Assembly (NCBI GenBank): GCA_945865935.1
Contig: CAMBFI010000002.1
Location: forward strand, 1 to 64,000
DNA length: 64,000 bases
Direction of reading: 5' to 3'
Source of the DNA: Bordetella parapertussis
GTDB taxonomy: Bacteria > Pseudomonadota > Gammaproteobacteria > Burkholderiales > Burkholderiaceae_B
This document shows, piece after piece, positions 1-10,042 of the stretch. Numbering within the stretch: the first letter of the stretch is position 1; the number at the start of each line of letters is the position of its first letter. Made by a program: the position numbers and the translations under genes. The notes beneath the pieces were generated by a model. That model was not told the DNA's origin. It made no database searches and saw only the letters and a list, made by a program, of their open reading frames with translations.

Positions 1-904
1 GCCATTGCTCAGAGAGTATTTTGGGCCAAAAATTAGCTAATCGGTTGCCCAACTGCTGACGCCCTCCCGCTTTGGCCTCGATTAAAAGCGCTTCCATATC
101 TGAATCTGGGGCTAAGTCCAGGGCAATCGGCTCACCCGGCTGCCAATAGCTCGAAATCTGCAAAATGCCAGGCCCTGAGAGTCCCTTGTGTGTGAACAAG
201 ACATCTTCCAAAAAAGCCGGTGCATGTCGCCCCAAACCCGTCGATACAACCGCTTTAACGGCGAGTCCCGCCAAATCAACCAACGGCTTCCATTGCTCAC
301 CGTTAAATGTCAGGGGCACCAACGCAGGCCGTGGCTCAATGACCTTGAGCCCGAACTCACGCGCAAGCTTTAGCCCAAAGTCTGTAGCACCCAATTGAGG
401 AATCGCCAGGCCACCAGTGGCGATTACCAGGCTGTGGCATTTGACTATTCCTTGATCAGTTTGCAATACGAACTCTTGAGTGTGGGGGCTGTCGAGTCGT
501 TTGACCTCGCTCACCGCGCACGGCATCATCCACTGCACACCGGCGTCGACACATTCTTTGCGCAACATCTCAATGATCTGTTCGCTATTGTGATCACAAA
601 ACAGTTGGCCTTTGTGCTTCTCATGCCAAGCAATGCCATGGCGATCCACCAAGTCGATGAAGTCTTGGGGGGTGAAACCCGCCAGCGCAGATTTACAAAA
701 GTGAGGGTTAGCGGAGATGAAGTGCTCAGCCTTCACCACCCGGTTCGTGAAGTTACACCGACCGCCGCCAGAGATACGAATTTTTTCTGCGAGTTTTTCG
801 GCGTGATCGAGCAATACAACACGCTTGCCGCGTTGGCCCGCAACGGCCGCGCACATCATGCCCGCGGCACCCGCACCGATTACCGCGATATCAAATACCG
901 GCAC
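1..904 (-). CDS. HI0933/BaiN-family NAD(P)/FAD-dependent oxidoreductase (C-terminus cut off by window edge)
   Basis: Flavoprotein of the HI0933/YhiN/BaiN family, physiological substrate uncertain. The frame reads from a GTG at 904-902, with a weak AGG ribosome site 8 bases upstream, and stays open to the left edge (about 301 codons). Visible motifs are the N-terminal dinucleotide fold IGAGAAG, the family signature RISGGGRCNFTN near residue 45, ATGGLAIPQLG and, further on, THKGLSGPGILQIS. Family members are about 390-400 residues long, so roughly the last 90 are missing here. It lies 33 bases downstream of the decarboxylase gene on the same strand and may be cotranscribed with it. The family assignment is firm; reported roles such as flavin reductase or bile-acid dehydrogenase are not transferable on this evidence. 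Confidence 0.85.
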   Translation of the reverse strand, partial: MPVFDIAVIGAGAAGMMCAAVAGQRGKRVVLLDHAEKLAEKIRISGGGRCNFTNRVVKAEHFISANPHFCKSALAGFTPQDFIDLVDRHGIAWHEKHKGQLFCDHNSEQIIEMLRKECVDAGVQWMMPCAVSEVKRLDSPHTQEFVLQTDQGIVKCHSLVIATGGLAIPQLGATDFGLKLAREFGLKVIEPRPALVPLTFNGEQWKPLVDLAGLAVKAVVSTGLGRHAPAFLEDVLFTHKGLSGPGILQISSYWQPGEPIALDLAPDSDMEALLIEAKAGGRQQLGNRLANFWPKILSEQW

Positions 905-937
905 GCTGCGAACCTAAAGGCGTTGTGTACAGAGGCA

Positions 938-3199
938 CTATTGCTCGATCAGGCAATCAACATAGAAGCGCTTCTCACCGTCAGCGTCCGTCTCTTCACC
1001 CAGGCCGTGGATATAGGTCTCAAAACCAGGGAATTTTTGATTGAATGAACGCGCGAACTGCAAATACTGCACAATGGTTTTGTTGAAGCGCTCGCCCGGT
1101 ATCAACAACGGAATGCCTGGCGGATAGGGCGTCAAGAGCACACCCGTTACGCGACCTTCGAGCTGATCAATCGACACACGCTCAACCTCACGGTGTGCCA
1201 TTCTCGCAAAAGCATCGGAAGGTTTAAGCGCCGGGATCATGTCGCTCAAATACATTTCTGTCGTCAAGCGCGCCACATCATATTTTTTGTATTCAGCGTG
1301 AATCAATTGACACAAATCACGCAAGCCCATGCGCTCATATTGGCGATGTTCTTTACAGAAGTCCGGCAAGATCCGCCACATAGGCTGGTTGCGATCGTAG
1401 TCATCCTTGAACTGCTGCAATGCCGTCAAGAGGGTATTCCAGCGCCCCTTCGTGATGCCGATCGTAAACATAATGAAAAACGAGTACAGACCGGTCTTTT
1501 CAACAACCACCCCATGCTCAGTCAGAAATCGCGATACCAAGGCAGCCGGTACACCAGTCTCACCGAAGGTCCCATCCATGTTCAACCCAGGCGTGACCAA
1601 CGTCGTCTTGATCGGGTCCAGCATATTGAAGCCTTCCGCTAAATCACCGAACCCGTGCCAATGGTCGTTGGACTGGAGTATCCAGTCTGACTGCTCGCCG
1701 ACGCCATGCGCAGCAAGGTAATCAGGCCCCCAGACGGTAAACCACCAATCATCGTCACCAAACTCAAGGTCCACCTTGCGCATTGCACGTCGAAAATCAA
1801 GCGCCTCGCGAATACTTTCCTCAACCAAGGCCGTACCGCCTGGCGCCTCCATCATCGCAGCGGCCACATCGCAAGACGCGATGATCGCGTACTGCGGTGA
1901 GGTCGACGTATGCATCAAATAGGCTTCATTGAAAATATTGCGATCCAGCTTTCGTGTCTCGGATTCCTGCACAATAATTTGTGATGCCTGCGAGATACCG
2001 GCCAACAATTTATGCGTAGAGTGCGTTGCAAAAACCATCGCCTTGGGGCTGCGCGGGCGGTTTGGACCAATCGCGTGCATGTCTTGATAAAACTGATGGA
2101 AGGCTGCATGTGGCAACCACGCCTCATCAAAGTGTAGTGTGTCGATCATATCGCCAAGCTTGGCCTTGATCATTTCAACGTTGTAGATCACCCCGTCATA
2201 CGTACTTTGCGTCAAGGTGAGAATACGTGGCTTTTTATCCTTTACCTTACGCGCAAACGGATTTGCGTCAATTTTTTTCTGGATACTTTCTGGCTCAAAT
2301 TCTGCCAACGGAATCGGGCCGATAATTCCCATGTGATTGCGCGTGGGTCGCAAAAACACTGGTATCGCACCCGTCATCGTAATGGCATGCAAAATGGACT
2401 TGTGACAGTTGCGATCCACCACAACGATATCATCGGCCGCTACGTTAGCGTGCCAAACCACCTTGTTAGACGTAGAAGTGCCATTCGTCACAAAATAGCA
2501 ATGATCCGCATGAAAGATTCGCGCAGCATTAAGTTCGGACTCTGCGATCGGGCCAGTGTGATCTAGCAATTGGCCCAGCTCGTCGACGGCGTTACACACA
2601 TCAGCGCGCAACATATTTTCGCCGAAGAACTGATGAAACATTTGCCCTACTGGGCTTTTTAAGAAAGCAACACCACCTGAATGTCCTGGACAGTGCCAAG
2701 AGTAAGAGCCATCCTGCGCGTATTTAACGAGCTCACGGAAAAAGGGTGGCGCCAAACTATCGACATAGCTGCGTGCCTCTCGAATGATGTGTCGCGCCAC
2801 AAACTCGGGTGTGTCCTCAAACATGTGAATGAAGCCGTGCAACTCACGCAAAATATCGTTGGGAATGTGCTCAGAGGTGCGTGTTTCGCCATAAAGATAA
2901 ATCGGAATATCGGCGTTACGGAATCGCAACTCCCCGATGAACTTACGCAAATTCTTAATTGCTCCTGCGACATCCTCAGGCGAATCCACATCGAATTCTT
3001 CGTCATCAATCGACAGGATAAAGGCACTCGCGCGGCTCTGCTGCTGGGCGAAGGAACTCAAATCGCCATAGCTTGTGACACCAATCGCCTCCATCCCTTC
3101 GGCCTCGATGGCCGACGCTAACGCACGTACCCCCAGCCCCGAAGCATTTTCTGACCGGTAGTCTTCATCGATAATGAAAATTGGAAAACGAAATTTCAT
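938..3199 (-). CDS. Orn/Lys/Arg decarboxylase, class III PLP (arginine/lysine/ornithine decarboxylase)
   Basis: PLP-dependent basic amino acid decarboxylase that removes CO2 from arginine, lysine or ornithine to give a polyamine or precursor; probably cytoplasmic. At 753 residues it has the full fold: an N-terminal wing domain (about 1-130), the catalytic PLP domain (about 150-570) and a C-terminal domain (about 590-750). The PLP lysine is K397 in ATHSTHKLLA, and D358 in HFDEAW should contact the pyridine nitrogen. HCPGHSGG (about 169-176) is also typical. The substrate cannot be read from sequence; the Alcaligenaceae copies resemble LdcC/AdiA and are annotated inconsistently. It precedes dcd and apbC in reverse order, a core arrangement in this group. 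Confidence 0.9.
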   Translation of the reverse strand: MKFRFPIFIIDEDYRSENASGLGVRALASAIEAEGMEAIGVTSYGDLSSFAQQQSRASAFILSIDDEEFDVDSPEDVAGAIKNLRKFIGELRFRNADIPIYLYGETRTSEHIPNDILRELHGFIHMFEDTPEFVARHIIREARSYVDSLAPPFFRELVKYAQDGSYSWHCPGHSGGVAFLKSPVGQMFHQFFGENMLRADVCNAVDELGQLLDHTGPIAESELNAARIFHADHCYFVTNGTSTSNKVVWHANVAADDIVVVDRNCHKSILHAITMTGAIPVFLRPTRNHMGIIGPIPLAEFEPESIQKKIDANPFARKVKDKKPRILTLTQSTYDGVIYNVEMIKAKLGDMIDTLHFDEAWLPHAAFHQFYQDMHAIGPNRPRSPKAMVFATHSTHKLLAGISQASQIIVQESETRKLDRNIFNEAYLMHTSTSPQYAIIASCDVAAAMMEAPGGTALVEESIREALDFRRAMRKVDLEFGDDDWWFTVWGPDYLAAHGVGEQSDWILQSNDHWHGFGDLAEGFNMLDPIKTTLVTPGLNMDGTFGETGVPAALVSRFLTEHGVVVEKTGLYSFFIMFTIGITKGRWNTLLTALQQFKDDYDRNQPMWRILPDFCKEHRQYERMGLRDLCQLIHAEYKKYDVARLTTEMYLSDMIPALKPSDAFARMAHREVERVSIDQLEGRVTGVLLTPYPPGIPLLIPGERFNKTIVQYLQFARSFNQKFPGFETYIHGLGEETDADGEKRFYVDCLIEQ

Positions 3200-3282
3200 G
3201 CGAACAGCTCCGCAAGTGAACTAAGGGTGAAAAGAATCGAGTGCTAGACCCGCAAATCGAACTTGGAGTAACCCGCTAAACA

Positions 3283-3849
3283 TTAAGTGCGTGGCAACGT
3301 GACGCCGCGCTGGCCCTGATACTTGCCACCGCGATCCTTGTAAGACGTCGAACACACCTCATCGCTTTCAAAGAAAAGCATTTGCGCGCAACCTTCGCCA
3401 GCATAAATCTTGGCGGGGAGTGGCGTTGTGTTCGAAAACTCGAGCGTGACGTGTCCCTCCCATTCAGGCTCGAGCGGCGTAACGTTCACGATAATTCCAC
3501 AGCGCGCGTAAGTGCTCTTACCCAGACAAATGGTCAATACACTGCGGGGGATCCGGAAGTACTCAACGGTACGCGCCAAAGCAAATGAGTTCGGCGGAAT
3601 AATACAAATATTGCCTTTGAAATCCACGAATGACTTCTCGTCGAAGTTCTTGGGATCAACGATCGTCGAGTTGATGTTTGTAAAAATTTTGAATTCGTCG
3701 GCACAGCGGACATCGTACCCGTAGCTGCTAGTGCCATAGCTGACAATGCGGCCTGACTCGTTCGAGCGAACCTGACCGGGCTCAAAGGGCTCGATCATGC
3801 CCTCTGACTGCGCCACGCGGCGGATCCAGTTGTCGCTTTTTATACTCAT
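3283..3849 (-). CDS. dcd: dCTP deaminase
   Basis: Deaminates dCTP to dUTP, feeding dTMP synthesis. I chose the ATG at 3849, giving 188 residues starting [11 protein letters not shown], because GAGG lies 9 bases upstream and other betaproteobacterial Dcd proteins begin this way; the TTG 15 bases earlier has no such site. Diagnostic stretches are [17 protein letters not shown], the nucleotide-binding segment [11 protein letters not shown] and the catalytic glutamate region [10 protein letters not shown], with [13 protein letters not shown] at the C-terminus. Length equals the family norm (about 188-193). It lies between apbC and the decarboxylase, all on the minus strand. Confidence 0.96.
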   Translation of the reverse strand: MSIKSDNWIRRVAQSEGMIEPFEPGQVRSNESGRIVSYGTSSYGYDVRCADEFKIFTNINSTIVDPKNFDEKSFVDFKGNICIIPPNSFALARTVEYFRIPRSVLTICLGKSTYARCGIIVNVTPLEPEWEGHVTLEFSNTTPLPAKIYAGEGCAQMLFFESDEVCSTSYKDRGGKYQGQRGVTLPRT

Positions 3850-3939
3850 GACCGAACGCCTCAAAATTGAAAGTCGAGAGCGCGGATTTTACCCCCGTCC
3901 TGTTACGGATGGTGAGGGTAAGCCCTAAACGGCCAACAA

Positions 3940-5031
3940 TTAGGTTCGCTTGACCGAAATCACTCCAAACTTCTCGCTCAAATCCTTCGGAAGTGTGGCA
4001 ATTTTTGCAGCTAACTTATCGGCTATCTGACGGTAGATCCGTCCCGCATCGCTTTGGGGCTCAGACACCACTGTCGGGCAACCACCATCGGCGCGCTCAC
4101 GGATCGCCATCGATAGAGGCAAGCTGCCCAAGCAGGGAACGTTGTAATCCTGCGACATGCGCTGGGCGCCACCCTCGCCGAAGATATGTTCGGCATGGCC
4201 ACACTTGCTGCAGATATGAATTGCCATGTTCTCAACAATGCCCAGAACCGGCACGTTGACCTTTTCAAACATTTTCAACCCTTTGCGGGCGTCTAAAAGC
4301 GCCAGATCCTGAGGCGTTGTGACAATCACTGCGCCCACAACAGGGACTTTTTGCGATAGCGTGAGCGCGATGTCACCCGTGCCAGGCGGCATATCGATCA
4401 CGAGGTAATCCAAGTCATCCCAATTCGTCGCACGCAACAACTGTTCAAGCGCTTGAGTAACCATCGGGCCTCTCCAAATCGCAGGCGAGTCTTCGCTCAG
4501 CATGAACCCGATGGAATTAGTCTGCAGTCCATGACCAATGACCGGGGTCATGCTCTTGCCATCCGAGCTCTCGGGTCGCTGCGACACGCCGAGCAAGATT
4601 GGGACACTCGGACCGTAAATATCAGCATCGAGCAATCCAACGCGTGCGCCGGCCGCTTTCAAGGCCAAGGCAAGGTTCACTGCCGTCGTACTTTTTCCAA
4701 CACCGCCCTTACCCGAGGCGACGGCAATAATGTTGCGCACCCCAGGAACACGCTGCACCCCACCTTGTATCGCATGGGGCACAACACTGACCGACACCAG
4801 CACATCTGGATCAGGCACGCCTAACGCCTTGAGCGCACCCAACACTCGCAACTGAATCTCTTGCAGGGTTCCCTCTGCCGGGTAATAGCCTAAGACTACC
4901 TGAACACTGACGCGTACGCCCGCGATTTGAATCTGCGTGTCTTTAACTAAGGCTGAAATAGATTGCCCTGTATTCGCATCAACTAGTTGCTCTAGCGCCG
5001 CACGCACGTCTACTAGCGTTACACTCATCAT
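3940..5031 (-). CDS. apbC: Mrp/ApbC/NBP35-family iron-sulfur cluster carrier ATPase
   Basis: P-loop ATPase that binds and transfers [4Fe-4S] clusters to apo-proteins in the cytoplasm. 363 residues: an N-terminal MIP18/DUF59-like domain (about 5-85), then the ParA/MinD-type ATPase domain. The deviant Walker A is GKGGVGKST at about 107-115, followed by DADIYGPS, VIDMPPGTGD and the cluster-binding pair C274 and C277 in ICSKCGH. Length is normal. Two adjacent ATGs begin the protein; I kept the first. It is divergent from the small membrane protein gene at 5052, with only about 20 bases between starts, so the two promoters must overlap or lie inside the genes. Confidence 0.95.
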   Translation of the reverse strand: MMSVTLVDVRAALEQLVDANTGQSISALVKDTQIQIAGVRVSVQVVLGYYPAEGTLQEIQLRVLGALKALGVPDPDVLVSVSVVPHAIQGGVQRVPGVRNIIAVASGKGGVGKSTTAVNLALALKAAGARVGLLDADIYGPSVPILLGVSQRPESSDGKSMTPVIGHGLQTNSIGFMLSEDSPAIWRGPMVTQALEQLLRATNWDDLDYLVIDMPPGTGDIALTLSQKVPVVGAVIVTTPQDLALLDARKGLKMFEKVNVPVLGIVENMAIHICSKCGHAEHIFGEGGAQRMSQDYNVPCLGSLPLSMAIRERADGGCPTVVSEPQSDAGRIYRQIADKLAAKIATLPKDLSEKFGVISVKRT

Positions 5032-5051
5032 TATTCCTTGATCGTATTTGT

Positions 5052-5336
5052 TTGAAACTGGCCAACGTGTCCCACATCACCAAACTACTACGCAGTGCAC
5101 TCCAAACAGCTCTCTTCATCGTTGTGACGGTGTTGGGACTCGCCATGGCCTTCATTTTTGTCCTGTCCACGATTTTTGCCATCGCTATTCTAGTCATTGT
5201 GGCGCGGCTGCGAGGCAAACCTTTCGAAGTGAGAGAATACTGGAAGACGCGTCAATCGCAACGTAAATCCACTCCCGCCTCAGGTGCTTTCGCCAACAAA
5301 GACGTCACAGACGTCGAAGTGCGCGACATTCGCTGA
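5052..5336 (+). CDS. small membrane protein of unknown function
   Basis: Predicted 94-residue protein with one long or two short hydrophobic segments (about residues 18-52: ALFIVVTVLGLAMAF then IFAIAILVIVARL), a basic region and a charged polar tail. I do not recognise a family. The start is uncertain: TTG at 5052, or GTG at 5067, neither with a clear ribosome site. The hydrophobic pattern and its fit between apbC and the chromate transporter genes argue that it is real. The next gene starts 13 bases downstream, so it may be cotranscribed with it. Confidence 0.55.
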   Translation: MKLANVSHITKLLRSALQTALFIVVTVLGLAMAFIFVLSTIFAIAILVIVARLRGKPFEVREYWKTRQSQRKSTPASGAFANKDVTDVEVRDIR

Positions 5337-5349
5337 GACAATAGCGGTC

Positions 5350-5898
5350 ATGACGCAGCCAACTCGCAACGTCAGTCTTTTCGAGCTTTTTCGAGGTTTT
5401 GCCACGATTGGCCTACTGGGCTTTGGCGGAGTGGCTGCGATCTCGCGACATATCATTGTCGAAAAGAGCCAATGGCTCTCTGAAAAAGAATACGCCACCA
5501 TTTTAGGTATGGGTCAGGTGCTTCCTGGCCCGAACGTCGTGAACGCCTCCGTTGTCATAGGGGATCGCTTTCAAGGCGTTAAAGGGTCACTGATCAGTGT
5601 GTTGGGGCTCATGGTTCCGCCCATTTGCATTCTGCTGATTCTTGCGGGCCTGTACGACAATTTTTCACATCTCCCGGGCGTCAACGTGGCCCTGATCGGA
5701 GGAGCCGCGGCGGCCGCCGGAATGATTATCGGTACAGGTCTAAAAATGGCTCAAAAAATCAAACCCGGTGTGGCCGGCTGGCTGATTATTGCGGCGGCCC
5801 TAGTCAGTATCTTGATTTTAAAGTGGCCCTTGGTTTATGTGGTGCTTGGTCTGATTCCTTCAGCACTCGCACTGACCTATTGGCTTAGCAAAAAATGA
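5350..5898 (+). CDS. chromate transporter, N-terminal half-size subunit (ChrA short-chain family)
   Basis: One half of a split CHR-family transporter; paired short-chain members act together to move chromate or an unidentified anion across the inner membrane. The ATG at 5350 gives 182 residues, and an upstream in-frame extension back to 5284 overlaps the preceding gene and looks spurious. Family marks are GLLGFGGVAAISRH near the N-terminus, MGQVLPGPNVVN, and a run of about five hydrophobic helices. The next gene, the second half, overlaps by four bases (ATGA), so translation is coupled. Confidence 0.9.
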   Translation: MTQPTRNVSLFELFRGFATIGLLGFGGVAAISRHIIVEKSQWLSEKEYATILGMGQVLPGPNVVNASVVIGDRFQGVKGSLISVLGLMVPPICILLILAGLYDNFSHLPGVNVALIGGAAAAAGMIIGTGLKMAQKIKPGVAGWLIIAAALVSILILKWPLVYVVLGLIPSALALTYWLSKK

Positions 5899-6446
5899 TC
5901 GATGTGAATGTCCTGTTGCAGCTAGCAAAGACCTTTGCGTCGCTCTCGCTTGTTGCCATTGGCGGGGCCAACGCTGTGTTTCCTGCCTTGCGACAGGCTA
6001 TCGTTGAAAACATGGCCTGGATGGACGATGGAACTTTCCTTCAGCTATTTGCCATCGCGCAAATCACTCCTGGCCCTAACGTTGTTGTCGTGAGCCTACT
6101 AGGCTGGCAAATCGCGGGGCTTCCAGGCCTATTGGTGGCAACTGTATCAATGGTATTGCCTGCGGCCATCCTCGCGTTTGCTGTGGGGCGGATTGCCAAC
6201 CAGGTCGCGGATTCCGCAGGCTTTAAGCTGGCGCAAAAGGCCCTAGTCCCCCTCGCCATCGGCCTACTGATCGCGGGAGGCTTAGACTTGGCCATCGCAG
6301 CGCCAGGTGGATGGTTTATCTGGGTTTTAGTCGCAGTCAGCGCGCTCAGCGTTATCTACACCAAGGCCAATCCCATTTGGGGCATGGCGGCGAGCACAAC
6401 GGTCGCTCTGATCGTCCATTACTCGGGCCTGGTGCAACTGCTTTAA
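5895..6446 (+). CDS. chromate transporter, C-terminal half-size subunit
   Basis: Second half of the split CHR transporter. 183 residues with the equivalent repeat motifs ([12 protein letters not shown] and [11 protein letters not shown]), confirming that the two genes are tandem versions of the same fold rather than a frameshifted ChrA. About five or six membrane segments. Start ATG at 5895 overlaps the stop of the first half as ATGA. In the family the two halves are predicted to insert with opposite topology and form one transporter. metG follows 41 bases downstream. Confidence 0.9.
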   Translation: MIDVNVLLQLAKTFASLSLVAIGGANAVFPALRQAIVENMAWMDDGTFLQLFAIAQITPGPNVVVVSLLGWQIAGLPGLLVATVSMVLPAAILAFAVGRIANQVADSAGFKLAQKALVPLAIGLLIAGGLDLAIAAPGGWFIWVLVAVSALSVIYTKANPIWGMAASTTVALIVHYSGLVQLL

Positions 6447-6487
6447 AATCGTGGGATTGTCTTCCCATGTCACGTCACAAGTTGCCC

Positions 6488-8575
6488 ATGCCCCGCACAC
6501 TATTTGTCACCACCGCGCTACCTTACGCCAACGGATCTTTCCATATCGGCCACATCATGGAATACATCCAGGCCGACATCTGGGTTCGAGCGATGCGCAT
6601 GGCTGGGCACACCGTGCATTTTGTTGGGGCCGACGATACGCACGGCGCGCCGATCATGCTCAAAGCAGAAGCCGAGGGCATCACACCCCAGCAGCTCGTC
6701 GCACGAATTGCAGGTGAGCGACCCCAGTATTTAAACGGCTTTCATATCGCGTTCGATCACTGGCACTCAACTGACTCGCCAGAAAACGTCGAACTTTCGC
6801 AAGACATCTACCGACAGCTACGCGCTGCAAACTTGATTGAAACGCGTGAAATCGAACAGTTTTTCGATCCAGTCAAAGGTATGTTTTTGCCTGATCGGTA
6901 TATCAAAGGCGAATGCCCGAAGTGTCATGCCAAGGATCAGTATGGAGACTCCTGTGAAGTGTGCGGAGCCGTATATGCACCGACGGATCTGGTTGATCCC
7001 TACTCCACTCTGACGAAAGCGCGACCGATTCTTAAAAAGTCAGATCACTTTTTTTTCAAACTTTCTGATCCGCGCTGCGTCGAATTTTTACAAGAGTGGA
7101 CGACTGGCGCTAACGCACAAGGTTCTAAGCGCTTACAAACAGAGGTACTTGCCAAGACACGCGAATGGCTCGGTAATGGTGACGATCAAGCAAATCTAGG
7201 TGACTGGGATATTTCGCGCGATGCCCCCTATTTCGGGATCGAAATCCCTGATGCACCTGGCAAATATTTTTACGTTTGGCTTGACGCGCCGATTGGATAT
7301 CTCGCCTCACTCAAAGCGTACTGTAAGAAAATCGGTCTGGATTTTGACGCTCTGATTGACCCCTCAAGCACGACCGAACAAGTGCACTTTATCGGAAAAG
7401 ATATTGTCTATTTTCATGCTCTGTTCTGGCCCGCAACCTTAAAGTTCTCCGGACGAAAAGTACCAGATCAGCTCAATGTACATGGCTTCATCACCGTGAG
7501 CGGTGAAAAAATGTCTAAGAGCCGCGGGACCGGCATTTCGCCTTTGCGCTACCTTGAGCTTGGCATGAACGCCGAGTGGATGCGGTACTACATTGCTGCA
7601 AAACTCAACGCACGCGTCGAAGACATTGACTTCAACCCTGACGACTTTGTGGCGCGTGTCAACAGTGATCTAGTCGGCAAATACGTCAACATCGCAAGCC
7701 GTGCCGCTAATTTCATTAGCAAATATTTTGACGGAGAACTCGGATATTCTGGCGATGCAGCCAAGCTCAGTGACCACTGGCAAAACGCGACAAACGCCAT
7801 ACAAGCCGATATCGAGGCGCGTGAATTCGGTCGTGCCATCCGCGAAATCATGGCGCACGCCGATCAGATCAATCAGGCCTTTGATGCCGCGCAACCGTGG
7901 CTGATCGCCAAGACGCTCGCCCAGGCCGACGCTGCGCAACGCGAAGCGCTGCAACATATCTGTTCGTCGGCCTTAGCCGGCTTTAAGGCACTTTCGGTCA
8001 TGTTGTCGCCAATTTTGCCGGTACTTTCCCTGCGTGTCGCGACCGAACTCTTTGGGCTGACTCGCAGCTTTGTCTGGTCCGACGCGGGCGTTCTGCCCAC
8101 GCGTATCAATGCGTTCAAACATTTAATGCAGCGCGTAGAGCCCACGATGCTTGACGCACTATTCGATGCGCCCGCTGCCGAGCTAGCACCGGAAGTAACA
8201 CCTGCGCTCGTTCCAGGCGGCGAGCCGATTGCCGACATCATCACGATCGACGATTTTGTCAAAATTGATTTACGCGTTGCACGGATTGTGAATTGCGAAC
8301 ACGTTGAGGGTTCAACGAAGCTGCTGCGTCTGACTCTAGACGTCGGTGAAGGCCGTCACCGCAACGTTTTCTCGGGGATCAAATCTGCCTACGAGCCTGC
8401 GCAACTCATTGGCAGACTCACGGCACTCGTTGCAAACCTCGCGCCACGCAAGATGAAGTTCGGCGTGTCCGAAGGCATGGTGCTTGCCGCGAGCCATGCC
8501 GACGACAAAACAGATGCTGGGATCTATCTGCTCGATCCCGCCTCGGGTGCGCATCCAGGCATGCGCATTCGTTAA
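6488..8575 (+). CDS. metG: methionine--tRNA ligase
   Basis: Charges tRNA-Met and initiator tRNA with methionine. Class I synthetase fold: the HIGH-type motif FHIGH at residues 18-22 (from ATG 6488), a zinc knuckle of CPKC and CEVC within about 20 residues, KMSKSRG near residue 340, an anticodon-binding helical domain, and a C-terminal EMAP/Trbp111-like tRNA-binding domain over the last ~110 residues ([19 protein letters not shown]). 695 residues, usual for the long dimeric form. An in-frame ATG at 6467 would add seven residues; 6488 matches related proteins that begin [16 protein letters not shown]. The 3' end overlaps trhO on the other strand by four bases. Confidence 0.97.
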   Translation: MPRTLFVTTALPYANGSFHIGHIMEYIQADIWVRAMRMAGHTVHFVGADDTHGAPIMLKAEAEGITPQQLVARIAGERPQYLNGFHIAFDHWHSTDSPENVELSQDIYRQLRAANLIETREIEQFFDPVKGMFLPDRYIKGECPKCHAKDQYGDSCEVCGAVYAPTDLVDPYSTLTKARPILKKSDHFFFKLSDPRCVEFLQEWTTGANAQGSKRLQTEVLAKTREWLGNGDDQANLGDWDISRDAPYFGIEIPDAPGKYFYVWLDAPIGYLASLKAYCKKIGLDFDALIDPSSTTEQVHFIGKDIVYFHALFWPATLKFSGRKVPDQLNVHGFITVSGEKMSKSRGTGISPLRYLELGMNAEWMRYYIAAKLNARVEDIDFNPDDFVARVNSDLVGKYVNIASRAANFISKYFDGELGYSGDAAKLSDHWQNATNAIQADIEAREFGRAIREIMAHADQINQAFDAAQPWLIAKTLAQADAAQREALQHICSSALAGFKALSVMLSPILPVLSLRVATELFGLTRSFVWSDAGVLPTRINAFKHLMQRVEPTMLDALFDAPAAELAPEVTPALVPGGEPIADIITIDDFVKIDLRVARIVNCEHVEGSTKLLRLTLDVGEGRHRNVFSGIKSAYEPAQLIGRLTALVANLAPRKMKFGVSEGMVLAASHADDKTDAGIYLLDPASGAHPGMRIR

Positions 8576-9309
8576 ACCGGTTGAGGACTCAGCGTCGCAT
8601 CTAAGCTGCGACGCTCATCAAAGACAAAGCAATTACCCTCGTAGCCGACACCACCCGTTTGCTCGAAATACTTCAAAATGCCACCGTCGAGCTGATAGAC
8701 GTTTTCTACTCCTGCGTCTGCCATAAAAATCGCGGCCTTCTCGCAACGAATACCACCCGTACAAAAACTAATCACTGTCTTTCCCGTGAACTCATCCTTG
8801 TGCTCAAGTAACGCCTGGGGGAACTCAGTGAACTTAGAGAGATGCCAGTTGATGGCGCCCTTAAAGGTGCCCGCCTCCACTTCGAAATCATTGCGCGTAT
8901 CCAACAAAACAACCGGTCGTCCGGTGTCGTCTTTACCTTCAGCGATCCAGCGCGCGGCGGTATGGGCGTCAACCGCTGGGGCTCGCCCTGCCTCGGGACG
9001 GATGGTCGGATGATTCATCCGAATAATCTCCTCTTTGATTTTGACCAGGAGTTTTTTAAAGGGTACGCCTTCAGAAACGCTGTACTTCGCCTCTAGATCG
9101 GCGAATGCGTTGTCTTGCCGCAGCCACGCTAAAAAATCCTCAGTCGCCGAACGCGATCCCGCTAAAAATAAATTGATGCCTTCGGGCGTCAATAAAATGG
9201 TCCCTTTGAGTGCGAACGCTTGCGCCTGAGCCACCATCTCGGCTTTGCGTTGTTCTAAGTCTGCAAGACCCACGAATTTATAGGCTGCGATATTAATAAT
9301 TTGGGTCAT
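8572..9309 (-). CDS. trhO: oxygen-dependent tRNA uridine(34) hydroxylase (rhodanese family)
   Basis: Hydroxylates U34 in certain tRNA anticodons, the first step to 5-methoxyuridine or cmo5U-type modification. 245 residues: an N-terminal acylphosphatase-like region (about 1-95; [16 protein letters not shown]) and a rhodanese domain (about 115-220) whose active-site loop is [10 protein letters not shown] with C183 as the nucleophile. [12 protein letters not shown] and ANWHLSKF-type stretches are family-typical. Shorter than E. coli YceA because it lacks part of the C-terminal zinc-like extension. It converges on metG with a four-base overlap of stop regions. Confidence 0.9.
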   Translation of the reverse strand: MTQIINIAAYKFVGLADLEQRKAEMVAQAQAFALKGTILLTPEGINLFLAGSRSATEDFLAWLRQDNAFADLEAKYSVSEGVPFKKLLVKIKEEIIRMNHPTIRPEAGRAPAVDAHTAARWIAEGKDDTGRPVVLLDTRNDFEVEAGTFKGAINWHLSKFTEFPQALLEHKDEFTGKTVISFCTGGIRCEKAAIFMADAGVENVYQLDGGILKYFEQTGGVGYEGNCFVFDERRSLDATLSPQPV

Positions 9310-9392
9310 AAGACATATAAAAAGAAATGCTTGAGTGTCGAAAATATATTAAATTGGCAATGAATTTTGTTTATTTTATGCCCACGGAGAGG

Positions 9393-9866
9393 ATGATGAA
9401 GTTTCTCAGAATAATCGCGATCACTGTTTTGGCACTCGCCTCATATCAGGCGTACGCTTGGGAATATCGAACCCGTACCGACCAAATGCGCGGGACAAGC
9501 ACTCGTTTTGCTGAAACCACCAGCACCAACAAGGTTAGTTTCAGTGCTCCCTACGCGGGGGGCTCGACGCTGGACTTAACGGTTCGCGAGCGGTCGCAAG
9601 ACGGCTTAAACATCCTTTTCACGATCAGCAAAGGCCAATTCAAATGCAGTGGTGGCTGTAAGTTCTTTGCTCGCTTTGACGAGGGAAAAATTTTCACAAT
9701 CGCCGCGACTGGCGCCTCAAGCGGCAGCATGGACACCATTTTTGTTGAAGATGAAGCGCCCTTTTTGGCAGAGCTTCGTAACTCTCGCCGCCTCATCGTT
9801 GAAATCGAATTTTTTCAAGAAGGCTCAAGCCAGTTCACCTTTAATACGGCGAACCTAAAGTGGTAG
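9393..9866 (+). CDS. secreted protein of unknown function
   Basis: Predicted 157-residue exported protein. The ATG at 9393 (or the next codon) follows a strong GGAGAGG ribosome site; an ORF extension back to 9327 is AT-rich and unlikely to be translated. The N-terminus KFLRIIAITVLALASYQAYA is a clear Sec signal peptide with an AxA cleavage site before WEYRTRT. The mature part is mostly beta-type, with two cysteines (FKCSGGCKFF) and a segment about aspartate-rich FDEGKIF. I do not recognise the family. It is monocistronic, on the opposite strand to trhO and the downstream tRNA-Gly. Confidence 0.75.
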   Translation: MMKFLRIIAITVLALASYQAYAWEYRTRTDQMRGTSTRFAETTSTNKVSFSAPYAGGSTLDLTVRERSQDGLNILFTISKGQFKCSGGCKFFARFDEGKIFTIAATGASSGSMDTIFVEDEAPFLAELRNSRRLIVEIEFFQEGSSQFTFNTANLKW

Positions 9867-9889
9867 ACGCCTAAAGCTTGAACCGATAC

Positions 9890-9963
9890 TGGAGCGGGTG
9901 ATGGGAATCGAACCCACGCTTGAGGCTTGGGAAGCCGCCGTTCTACCATTGAACCACACCCGC
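9890..9963 (-). tRNA. tRNA-Gly(CCC), CCA encoded
   Basis: Read on the minus strand, all four arms fold: acceptor GCGGGTG/CACCCGC, D-arm GTTC/GAAC, anticodon loop TTCCCAA (anticodon CCC), T-stem GTGGG/CCCAT with loop TTCGATT, discriminator T and encoded CCA at 9892-9890. 74 bases. The anticodon stem GCGGC/GCCTC has one C-U mismatch at its second pair; the rest is perfect. Confidence 0.93.
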
Positions 9964-10042
9964 TCTATCACCTGCCGAGAGCCATTATACGAGATGCCCG
10001 TCGGCCCGCAAGATGATGGCGACACGCACTACAATGTCTGCC

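Noticed and set aside
395-1048. 217-codon plus-strand open frame over the flavoprotein and decarboxylase ends
   Set aside because: It runs antisense to two well-supported genes, and its product has no family features.
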